Origin: Myxococcota bacterium
GTDB taxonomy: Bacteria > Myxococcota_A > Polyangia > HGW-17
Assembly: GCA_018821745.1 (NCBI GenBank)
Contig: JAHJLU010000034.1
Location: forward strand, 1-16,947
Reading direction: 5' to 3'
DNA length: 16,947 bases
Translations under genes and position numbers: made by a program
Notes under the pieces: generated by a model
The model's database searches: none
The model's input: only the letters and a program-made list of their open reading frames with translations
What the model was told of the DNA's origin: nothing
Shown here: positions 7,661 to 14,414 of the stretch, piece after piece
Layout: each line of letters starts with the position of its first letter
How positions within the stretch are numbered: the stretch's first letter is position 1

Positions 7661-8595
7661 AGCTGGGCGGCTGCGGGATTATCCTGGAGAACGGGCACGA
7701 CTGCGGGACGCGGGATTCCCAGGAAGACTATTTCGCCTTCTCCATTCCCCGGACCACGGGAGAGAACCCCACAGAGTCCCTGGGGATGATTCTGGCCGAT
7801 GGAATGGGGGGGCTCACTGACGGAGAAACAACCTCCGTGTTGGCTGTGGACACCTTCTCCCATGGGCTCACCCGCGGTGAGTCCCTGTCACGGTGTGCAA
7901 TCAAGGCACATGAATCCATTTGCGCCATGGGTGGAGATACCGCGAGCATGGGCTCCACCGTAGTGGCGCTCCAACTGGACCCCCATGGAAGTGGCTCCTG
8001 GATCTCCATTGGAGATTCAACAATCTACCTCTTCCGAAATGGAGAACTCCACCAGCTCAATCACCACCACGTGCTTGGCAACCTCCTCGATGAAGCGGTG
8101 GCGGGATTCATCCTGACCCCCGATGAGGCTCGTGACCGCGAGAGCGAACGGGATCACCTCATCTCCTACCTGGGCATGCCGGGGATCCCCCTCATGGAAG
8201 AATGCCAGTCTCTCTTCTGGCAACCCGGGGACACCTTTCTTCTGGCCAGCGACGGCCTCACGGACACTCTGACCATGGCGGAGATCAGGGAAATCCTCAG
8301 ACACAGCAAGGCAGGAAAGTTCACCCATGACCTCCTCACAGCGGTGAAAACCTCGGGCAATCTCCAGATCGACAACACAACCATCCTTGCGGTCACCATA
8401 GAGACCCCGAAGACTGAACCACCACAGGAGGATCATCCCTTCCCCAGGAGAATGATCCTGGCCCTCGTGCTTTTTGTGCTGGCCTGCGCCCTTTTGTTTC
8501 TCATCGGGCTCTCACTGGGGCTGAAAGTTGGACAGCAGCGGGGACGGAAGCTGTGCCCCGATGCTCCCCCCATTATGAAAAGGCAGGGGCCGTAA
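7657..8595 (+). CDS. PP2C-family protein phosphatase with C-terminal membrane anchor
   Basis: 312 residues from the ATG at 7657. An in-frame ATG exists at 7639, but GGAG at 7644-7647 sits correctly before 7657, which also forms the ATGA overlap with the preceding gene. Metal-dependent Ser/Thr phosphatase motifs are complete: SQED (21-24), ADGMGG with Asp48, GSTVVAL (99-105), GDS with Asp120, ASDGLTD with Asp199, and DNTT with Asp239. After the catalytic domain (1-250) come a short acidic/Pro linker and one hydrophobic helix (about 266-289), so it is tail-anchored with the active site in the cytoplasm. It would remove phosphates placed by the kinase encoded 1 bp downstream, on that kinase, on FHA partners or on the protease tail. 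PP2C assignment is very sure; substrates are inferred from context. Confidence 0.95.
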   Translation: MKLGGCGIILENGHDCGTRDSQEDYFAFSIPRTTGENPTESLGMILADGMGGLTDGETTSVLAVDTFSHGLTRGESLSRCAIKAHESICAMGGDTASMGSTVVALQLDPHGSGSWISIGDSTIYLFRNGELHQLNHHHVLGNLLDEAVAGFILTPDEARDRESERDHLISYLGMPGIPLMEECQSLFWQPGDTFLLASDGLTDTLTMAEIREILRHSKAGKFTHDLLTAVKTSGNLQIDNTTILAVTIETPKTEPPQEDHPFPRRMILALVLFVLACALLFLIGLSLGLKVGQQRGRKLCPDAPPIMKRQGP

Positions 8596-8596
8596 C

Positions 8597-10171
8597 ATGA
8601 TCCCAAAGGGAACCTGCCACCACTGTTTCGAGGAGGAGTGCTCATGCAGCAGCACCTCCCATACTGATTTCTCCTATAAAAACCCCCCCTATGCCCTCGC
8701 CCCCGGGGCTCTCCTCGGGGAGCATTTTATCATAGGCCCAATGATCGCGCGGGGCGGCTTCGGCCTGATTTATCTCGCCTACCAGACCAACCTCAGACGC
8801 AGGGTCGCAATCAAGGAGTATTTTCCCTCAAAGCTTTCCCAGCGCCGCAATCAGGAGGTTGTCCCCCTGGAGGGCAAGGAGTCCAGTTTCTCCAAATACC
8901 GGGATCTTTTCTTCAACGAGGGGCCTACGCTCGGTAGGATTAGCCATAAAAACGTGGTCGCCGTGCATGACTTTGTGGCGGCAAACAACACGGGATACCT
9001 GGTAATGGAGTACCTCACGGGGGCCACGGCCGACAAACTGGTGCTCCCTGGCAGTCTGGCTATCCCTACTGTCCTGGGAATCTCCCTCTCTGTCCTCAAG
9101 GGACTGGGGGCAATCCATTCTGCCGGTTTCCTCTACCTGGACCTGAAACCCCAGAATATCCTGGTCACAAAAAAGGGAACCATCAAGCTCATCGATCTGG
9201 GAAACACCAGGCGAAGCGATTACGATCGGACCCTCATTCCCGTGGCACATTCCCGCGGCTATGCGGCTCCCGAGCAAATTCACCCCACGGAAAAACTGAC
9301 AAGAAAGGCTGATATTTATTCCTTTGGAGCCACTTTATATACGCTTGTTACAGGAAATCTTCCCCCCACTCCCGCCGAGCGCCTGGAGGCGATTCAGGAG
9401 AGTGGCCAGGATCTTGAAGGACTCGAGACACTCTCCGCACCACCCGCCGGCTACGAACACACGGTAAAAATAATTAGAAAGTGTATGTCCCTTGAGTCTC
9501 TGGACCGATACAATGACCTGGAGGAGATCCGTCAGGATATGGGAGGTCTCATCCATGACCTGCGGCTCAAGGCCGTGACCGATCCCGTGAGCCTCGAGAA
9601 TTCCTTCAGTATCAAAGAGGCGGAGAATAATCTCATTGTCATCGGGGCCGACTCCACCCAACCCCCGGAGCGGTCAGGATCCCTGCGTCATTGGCTCCTC
9701 TCGGTGATTTTGCTCCTTGGTACCCTGGGGGCTCTGGCTCTCGGACACTTTGTGGGCGGCTGGATTCCCGCCCTCCTCCTCTCAATTTTCCTGTCCGCCG
9801 CGATTTTAAAGCTGCTCCATTCTCTCATGGGGAGGGTCCCGCAGACATGTCACCTGGATGAGTGGGTGCTCAAGGGGGTTCGGGGAGAGTATTCCGAGTT
9901 CTATCTCGAGATTGACCGCCCCATCACCCTCGGGAGGGATCCTGACCACTGCAACCTGGTCTTCTCTTCACCACACATTTCAAGGATCCATGCGACCTTG
10001 GGCGTCTCGGAGCACGGCATCACCATTACGGACAATGCCTCCAGTCTTGGAGTGAAAGTGAACCATGAAGTCATCGGCCCCTCCCACTTAGTCGAGCTCC
10101 ACCACCAGGACAGAGTTCAACTGGGGGGTCAGGTTTTTGTGGTGCTCAACAAGCGACACACAAAACTCTAA
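8597..10171 (+). CDS. Atypical (non-RD) Ser/Thr protein kinase with membrane hairpin and C-terminal FHA domain
   Basis: 524 residues. Order: Cys-rich N-terminus (CHHC at 7-10, CSC at 15-17, zinc-binding-like); kinase domain (about 43-325); two adjacent hydrophobic segments (about 366-384 and 388-409) forming a hairpin, which returns the chain to the cytoplasm; FHA domain (about 436-520) with LGRDP (445-449), ISRIH (461-465) and NASS (480-483). Kinase landmarks: ARGGFGLIYLA (51-61), VAIK with Lys73, Glu108, LDLKPQN with Asp182 and Asn187, DLG with Asp200, APEQ. The catalytic-loop HRD reads YLD and DFG reads DLG, as in non-RD bacterial kinases such as PknG, so activity need not depend on activation-loop phosphorylation. 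All residues needed for ATP and metal binding remain. AGGGG (8585-8589) is the SD. Last gene of the cluster; it ends before a 333-bp gap. Confidence 0.94.
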   Translation: MIPKGTCHHCFEEECSCSSTSHTDFSYKNPPYALAPGALLGEHFIIGPMIARGGFGLIYLAYQTNLRRRVAIKEYFPSKLSQRRNQEVVPLEGKESSFSKYRDLFFNEGPTLGRISHKNVVAVHDFVAANNTGYLVMEYLTGATADKLVLPGSLAIPTVLGISLSVLKGLGAIHSAGFLYLDLKPQNILVTKKGTIKLIDLGNTRRSDYDRTLIPVAHSRGYAAPEQIHPTEKLTRKADIYSFGATLYTLVTGNLPPTPAERLEAIQESGQDLEGLETLSAPPAGYEHTVKIIRKCMSLESLDRYNDLEEIRQDMGGLIHDLRLKAVTDPVSLENSFSIKEAENNLIVIGADSTQPPERSGSLRHWLLSVILLLGTLGALALGHFVGGWIPALLLSIFLSAAILKLLHSLMGRVPQTCHLDEWVLKGVRGEYSEFYLEIDRPITLGRDPDHCNLVFSSPHISRIHATLGVSEHGITITDNASSLGVKVNHEVIGPSHLVELHHQDRVQLGGQVFVVLNKRHTKL

Positions 10172-10504
10172 ACTTTCTGCTCGAGGCCCCGGAATTAATG
10201 GTAACGCATGAAAGAATCAGGGGATTGATCATCAAATTCGACCACCTCGGCAGTGAAATTTCCAATATCCCCCGCCTCTTTTGCAGAACATCGTTGTGAA
10301 GTCCACACAAATAGGGGATAGTATTGTGCAGGGATTCCTGCGGGGATCCCGCTGTCCACCTTCTCTCTGGCCCCAAAGGGGCAGCCGGTCCTTTGGTTTG
10401 GGAGTACCGGCACGCTGGAGGTGGGAATTAATATGGGCGATGGAGCCCGTATTCCTGGCTTCAGGAGAGGTGATTTCCTGGAGCTTTTTCTCTGAGCAAG
10501 GACC
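10172..10504. other. Non-coding gap with small palindromes before the lipoprotein/queA operon
   Basis: This 333-bp stretch follows the kinase and precedes the lipoprotein gene. The open frames crossing it have no SD, no start context and unlikely composition, so I call no gene. It contains an 11-bp palindrome TTGATCATCAA (10225-10235), two overlapping hairpins (10328-10341 and 10340-10352) and a third inverted repeat (10373-10396). There is no U-rich tract of terminator type directly after any of them, and no clear -35/-10 pair (the best is TTGTGA at 10294 with TAGTAT at 10319 and an overlong 19-nt spacer). It most likely holds the promoter and a structured leader of the downstream operon. 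Confidence 0.5.
10328..10396 (+). repeat. Cluster of three inverted repeats in the leader region
   Basis: Seen directly: GCAGG-gatt-CCTGC at 10328-10341; GCGGG-gat-CCCGC at 10340-10352, sharing two bases with the first so the two hairpins are mutually competing; and CCAAAGG with CCTTTGG at 10373-10379 and 10390-10396 around a 10-nt loop, followed by only three T residues. Together they could form a transcript structure before the lipoprotein gene, either a weak terminator/attenuator or a protein-binding site. I do not recognise a known riboswitch. Confidence 0.4.
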
Positions 10505-11326
10505 ATGATTCGCCAAATACTCACAGCCCTCATCATTTTTTCCAGCGGTTGCATCGCTCCCGAGGGTGATGGTATTGTGGGTGGAGAGATCTTTATCCTG
10601 GGCTGCAACGAGACCGACAACTACGGTGAAGAGCAATACCCCGCCTATTTTGATCTGCAGGCCAATTTCTTCGTGGGGGAACCCGTCAAGGATGAGAGCG
10701 CTGTTCCCACGGATCATCGACTGGATATCCGACTGCAAAAGGGAACCAATACCATAGAAGACGCGGACTCTCTGTACATTCAGATGACTAAAGTGTCACT
10801 GGCTGCCCGTCGATTCGCCGCCTGGGAGCCCATCCCCGTGGGTGTGGACCACAACGTGAAGGCCAGCCTCTCCCTCTATCTCACCTGCCCCAGCTTCTTT
10901 GATGGCCCCGAGGCTTCCCCCGCAAGCGCCGAGGCATGTCCTGTCCTTACGCAGCAGGAGCAGCAGGAGCTTTGCGATTCCACTGTCTATGGCGACATGG
11001 ACCAACTGCGACTGCCCCACGCTCCCTTCTCCCTGGGACAGTCGTGTATCGTGCTGTGTCAGTTTGGCAAGGCCAACCGGGGAGACACAATCACCGATGA
11101 TTTTTCTATTGATTTCAGTGATGTTGTCTCCGGAGTTTATTTCTTCACGCTGTGGAACCGGCGAATGGTCTACAACAGTACGGAGATCTGCGATGACCAG
11201 ATAGACAACGACGGCGACGGTATTATCGATGAAGAACTCTGTCAGAATGTGAGCGCAGGCGGTTTTGTTCAGGGAAATTTTACTATCAAACTGCGCCGGG
11301 CCAAGGCTATTCAAGCCTTTCCCTGA
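10505..11326 (+). CDS. Lipoprotein with MopE-like Asp-rich calcium-binding-type motif
   Basis: 273 residues. The N-terminus is a short lipoprotein signal (Arg3, hydrophobic 5-12) ending in a lipobox SSGC with acylated Cys16; the next residues are not Asp, so an outer-membrane destination is plausible. Near the C-terminus a motif EICDDQIDNDGDGIIDEELC (227-246) matches the DNDCDG/DE type repeat of MopE-like and myxobacterial surface proteins, here with Asp/Asn side chains suited to calcium and flanking cysteines that may pair. Several other cysteines (34, 128, 145, 157, 181, 185) suggest disulfides. The middle is beta-rich with no family that I recognise. The ATG at 10505 has AAGGA only 2 nt upstream, a poor spacing, but stops upstream exclude an earlier start. 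Its stop lies 15 bp before queA, so they are probably co-transcribed. Confidence 0.85.
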   Translation: MIRQILTALIIFSSGCIAPEGDGIVGGEIFILGCNETDNYGEEQYPAYFDLQANFFVGEPVKDESAVPTDHRLDIRLQKGTNTIEDADSLYIQMTKVSLAARRFAAWEPIPVGVDHNVKASLSLYLTCPSFFDGPEASPASAEACPVLTQQEQQELCDSTVYGDMDQLRLPHAPFSLGQSCIVLCQFGKANRGDTITDDFSIDFSDVVSGVYFFTLWNRRMVYNSTEICDDQIDNDGDGIIDEELCQNVSAGGFVQGNFTIKLRRAKAIQAFP

Positions 11327-11341
11327 TCCCGAAGGTATTGT

Positions 11342-12370
11342 GTGAACGTCGATCTCTTTGATTATGAGCTCCCCGCAGCGCTCATCGCCCAGACGCCAAA
11401 AGTGCCCAGGGATGCTTCCCGCCTCCTGGTAATTGATCCCGATGATTCTCTGCACCACCTGAGTTTCCAGGATGTGGTCGATCAAATCCCTCCAGGCGCC
11501 CTCCTGGTGTTCAACGACACCCGGGTTATCCCGGCGCGGCTCTACACGGTCAAAGAGACCGGTGGCAAAGTTGAACTGCTCCTGACCCGCGGAATGGGCA
11601 ATATCTGGCAGGCTATTTTCAAGGCCTCCCGTCGTCCCAAAACCGGAGATCTCCTCTTCCTTGATCCCCCCGTGGAGGCGGTGGAGCCACTTGTGGTGTT
11701 GGAGAGCGGCACAGAACGGGAACTCACGCTCCGCCTTCCCACCCCGGGAGAGCCCTGGGATTTTCTGGAGCGCTACGGTCATATCCCCCTCCCTCCCTAT
11801 ATCGAGCGCCCTGACACAGCCGATGATCGCAACCGGTACCAGACCGTCTACGCAAAAAATCCCGGCGCCATCGCCGCCCCCACCGCGGGGCTTCATTTTA
11901 CCCCCCGCATCCTCGACGCGCTGAACGCTCGGGGAGTGACCTTCGGAAATTGTACACTGCACGTGGGGATAGGCACTTTTACCCCCATTAAAGTCGCTGA
12001 TACCCGTGATCACGTGATGCATGAGGAGTGGTTTCACATCCCAAAAGAGCTGGCCAAAGCCATCGAACAGCTCCCTGAAGAAGCCCCGGTCATTGCCGTT
12101 GGAACCACGTCACTGAGAGCCCTTGAGGGAGCGGCCACAGGTAAAAGACGCCTCAAACCCGGACAGGGACTCACCTCCATCTTCATCACTCCGGGGTATC
12201 AGTTTCGGATCATTGATTCTCTCATTACCAATTTTCATCTTCCACGGTCCACACTGCTGATGCTGGTCAGTGCCCTGCGGGGACGAGACACTATTATGAG
12301 GGCCTATATTGAGGCCGTGGAACAAAAATACCGTTTCTTCAGTTACGGCGACGCGATGTTCATCAAATGA
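11342..12370 (+). CDS. queA: S-adenosylmethionine:tRNA ribosyltransferase-isomerase
   Basis: 342 residues, the normal length. QueA transfers and isomerises the ribosyl group of S-adenosylmethionine onto preQ1 at tRNA position 34, giving epoxyqueuosine; cytoplasmic. Family signatures seen: FNDTRVIPARL (57-67), GGKVELLL (74-81), the AAPTAGLHFT segment (178-187), LHVGIGTFTPI (206-216), VGTTSLRALE (253-262) and TNFHLPRSTLLMLVSA (296-311). The start is GTG, with AAGG at 11332-11335 giving 6-nt spacing. The stop overlaps the tgt start as ATGA, matching the common queA-tgt gene order. Unusual only in being read from behind a lipoprotein gene. No preQ1 riboswitch was recognised upstream. Confidence 0.97.
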   Translation: MNVDLFDYELPAALIAQTPKVPRDASRLLVIDPDDSLHHLSFQDVVDQIPPGALLVFNDTRVIPARLYTVKETGGKVELLLTRGMGNIWQAIFKASRRPKTGDLLFLDPPVEAVEPLVVLESGTERELTLRLPTPGEPWDFLERYGHIPLPPYIERPDTADDRNRYQTVYAKNPGAIAAPTAGLHFTPRILDALNARGVTFGNCTLHVGIGTFTPIKVADTRDHVMHEEWFHIPKELAKAIEQLPEEAPVIAVGTTSLRALEGAATGKRRLKPGQGLTSIFITPGYQFRIIDSLITNFHLPRSTLLMLVSALRGRDTIMRAYIEAVEQKYRFFSYGDAMFIK

Positions 12371-13494
12371 CCCCACTCACATTTTCCATTGAGCATACCC
12401 ATGAGAAGGCCCGCGCCGGGACTGTCACCACAGCCCACGGGACCATTCCAACACCCATTTTCATGCCCGTGGGCACTTACGGAAGTGTCAAGAGCATTGA
12501 TTCCAATGATCTCAAAACTCTGGGTGCCCGTATTATCCTGTCCAACACCTTTCACCTCCACGAGCGCCCCGGAGAAGAGCAGATAGAGGCGCTGGGAGGG
12601 CTCCATAAATTCATGGCATGGGACGGCCCGATTCTCACAGATTCCGGTGGTTTCCAGGTCTTTTCCCTGGCCCGCCTCGCGAAAATATCCGAAGAAGGAG
12701 TCCACTTCCAGTCCCCGGTCAACGGCTCCAAACGATTTTTTAACCCAGAGGTGGTCATGGGTATCCAGCGGGCCCTGGGGATCGATATCGCCATGGCCTT
12801 TGATCAGTGCCCTCCCGGAGACAGTGATCGCCAGACCGTGCTCGCCGCCATGGAGAGAACCACGCGCTGGGCAGCCCGCTGCAGGCAGGTCTCCATGAAA
12901 CCCCACCAGGCCAGGTTCGGTATCTTCCAGGGTGGCATTTACGAAGACCTCCGGCGCCGTCATCTTGAGGAGATCGTCGCACTTGATTTTGACGGGTACG
13001 CCATCGGCGGCCTCAGCGTGGGAGAGCCCATCGTGGACATGTACCGAATACTGGAAGCGGTCGCCCACCGGATGCCCGAAGACAAACCGCGATACCTCAT
13101 GGGGGTCGGAACACCCCTGGATATCATCACCGCCATCTCACACGGGGTTGACATGTTCGACTGTGTCATGCCCACGAGAAACGCCCGGAACGGCCAGCTG
13201 TTCACCGATGACGGGGTGGTGGTCCTCACCAACGCACGCCATAAAAGCAGCAGACAGCCTATTATGGAGGGGTGCTCCTGCATGAGTTGCACCGGGGGTT
13301 ACACCCGCGCCTATCTTCACCACCTGATAAAAACCCGGGAGCTCCTCTATTACCGGCTGGCAACTATCCATAATCTGCACTATTATCTCTCTTTGGTGAC
13401 CCGCGCGAGAGAGGCAATCGTCCAGGGTGAATTCGGTGCCTTTGCGAACACTTACATATCCCGGTATAAGGCCGGTGACAGGGCAACAAACTGA
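12367..13494 (+). CDS. tgt: tRNA-guanine transglycosylase (queuine/preQ1 exchange)
   Basis: 375 residues. Bacterial Tgt swaps guanine 34 of GUN-anticodon tRNAs for preQ1, the step before QueA. Seen: TDSGGFQVFSLA (91-102) with the general base Asp92; GGLSVGE (214-220); HGVDMFDCVMPTR (259-271) with the nucleophile Asp265; and zinc ligands CSCMSC (Cys303, Cys305, Cys308) with His335. Between Cys308 and the RAYLHHL segment there is one residue more than in the Zymomonas and E. coli enzymes as I recall them; the ligand set is intact, so it should be functional. Starts inside the queA stop codon and its own stop overlaps the next ATG (TGATG), so translation is coupled along the operon. Confidence 0.97.
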   Translation: MTPLTFSIEHTHEKARAGTVTTAHGTIPTPIFMPVGTYGSVKSIDSNDLKTLGARIILSNTFHLHERPGEEQIEALGGLHKFMAWDGPILTDSGGFQVFSLARLAKISEEGVHFQSPVNGSKRFFNPEVVMGIQRALGIDIAMAFDQCPPGDSDRQTVLAAMERTTRWAARCRQVSMKPHQARFGIFQGGIYEDLRRRHLEEIVALDFDGYAIGGLSVGEPIVDMYRILEAVAHRMPEDKPRYLMGVGTPLDIITAISHGVDMFDCVMPTRNARNGQLFTDDGVVVLTNARHKSSRQPIMEGCSCMSCTGGYTRAYLHHLIKTRELLYYRLATIHNLHYYLSLVTRAREAIVQGEFGAFANTYISRYKAGDRATN

Positions 13495-14414
13495 TGCAGC
13501 TTCCCGACTGTTACCCTTTTTTTCTGGGCTATATTGAGGAAAAACTCCCCTCATATCTCCACCATCTACCCCTTGAGGGATCACTGAGGGAGGCTGCGAA
13601 TTACTCTCTCATGGCCCCGGGCAAACGCATCCGCCCCACCATGCTCCTGGCCATGTTTGCCTCACTCACCAAGCGCCTGACCTGCTGCACCTGCCCCACG
13701 GTCGCCGACATGGAGCATATCGTCCCCAACCCACTCCATGCCGCCTGTGCCCTTGAATTCATTCATACCTACTCACTGATCCACGATGATCTCCCTGCCA
13801 TGGACAATGATGATTTTCGCCGGGGACGCCCTGCCCTTCACCGAGCCATGGGGGAAGCCATGGGAATTTTGGCAGGAGATGCACTGCTCACGGCCGCCTT
13901 TCTTGTTGTCTCACGATCATACGCTCATCACCATACCCTGAGCGCCAAAATTTCCGAGGTCCTCTCAGAGGCAGCTCTGGCCATGGTAGAGGGGCAGGTG
14001 ATGGATACCATTCCCTCGGGGGACAAACCTCGCTCCCTGCAGTATCTGGAGTCCCTGGTCGATAAAAAGACCGGCGCCCTGATTACCGCTTCACTCCACA
14101 TTGGGGGCATCCTGGCGGACAGCAGAGAGCAGGTCATCACGCACCTCCTTGAGTTGGGATCACACCTGGGACGTCTGTTCCAGATCACCGACGATATCCT
14201 GGACGTCACCGGCCACAGCGAGCAACTGGGGAAAACCCCCGGCAAGGACGCCCTGCTTGAAAAACTAACCTTTGTCTCCCTGGCGGGACTCGACGGGGCC
14301 CGACAACTCGCCCTGGAAACCAGGGATCGTGCCCTTGGCTCCCTCACCGAGCTGGACATTGATCCCCGGTTCTTCACCGCCCTGATTAATTTTTTTCATG
14401 ACCGCACCTATTAG
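13494..14414 (+). CDS. ispA: Farnesyl/geranyl diphosphate synthase (IspA-type polyprenyl synthetase)
   Basis: 306 residues. Trans-prenyl synthase that condenses isopentenyl diphosphate with allylic diphosphates, feeding quinones and undecaprenyl carriers; cytoplasmic. Seen: GKRIRP (43-48); first Asp-rich motif DDLPAMDND (98-106), the long DDxxxxD form of bacterial farnesyl synthases; GDALL (128-132); KKTGALI (191-197); second motif DDILD (233-237). A bulky Tyr93 lies five residues before the first motif, which in this family tends to stop elongation at C15, so farnesyl diphosphate is the most likely product; a longer product cannot be excluded. A cysteine-rich insertion (CCTC at 64-67) is mildly odd. 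The start shares one base with the tgt stop; the end overlaps the next gene by 17 bp. Confidence 0.92.
   Translation: MQLPDCYPFFLGYIEEKLPSYLHHLPLEGSLREAANYSLMAPGKRIRPTMLLAMFASLTKRLTCCTCPTVADMEHIVPNPLHAACALEFIHTYSLIHDDLPAMDNDDFRRGRPALHRAMGEAMGILAGDALLTAAFLVVSRSYAHHHTLSAKISEVLSEAALAMVEGQVMDTIPSGDKPRSLQYLESLVDKKTGALITASLHIGGILADSREQVITHLLELGSHLGRLFQITDDILDVTGHSEQLGKTPGKDALLEKLTFVSLAGLDGARQLALETRDRALGSLTELDIDPRFFTALINFFHDRTY

Noticed and set aside
5728..10171. Type VI secretion threonine-phosphorylation module (PpkA/PppA/Fha) or TerY-P triad
   Set aside because: Kinase, PP2C and FHA are present, but no tss/tag genes and no VWA-domain gene occur anywhere in the window; the protease-FHA gene is not part of either set.
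10373..10400. Intrinsic terminator of the kinase operon
   Set aside because: The 7-bp stem has a 10-nt loop and only three T residues after it, and it lies 200 bp past the stop.
10796..12037. 413-codon minus-strand frame across the lipoprotein and queA
   Set aside because: Antisense shadow of two well-supported genes with no motif of its own.
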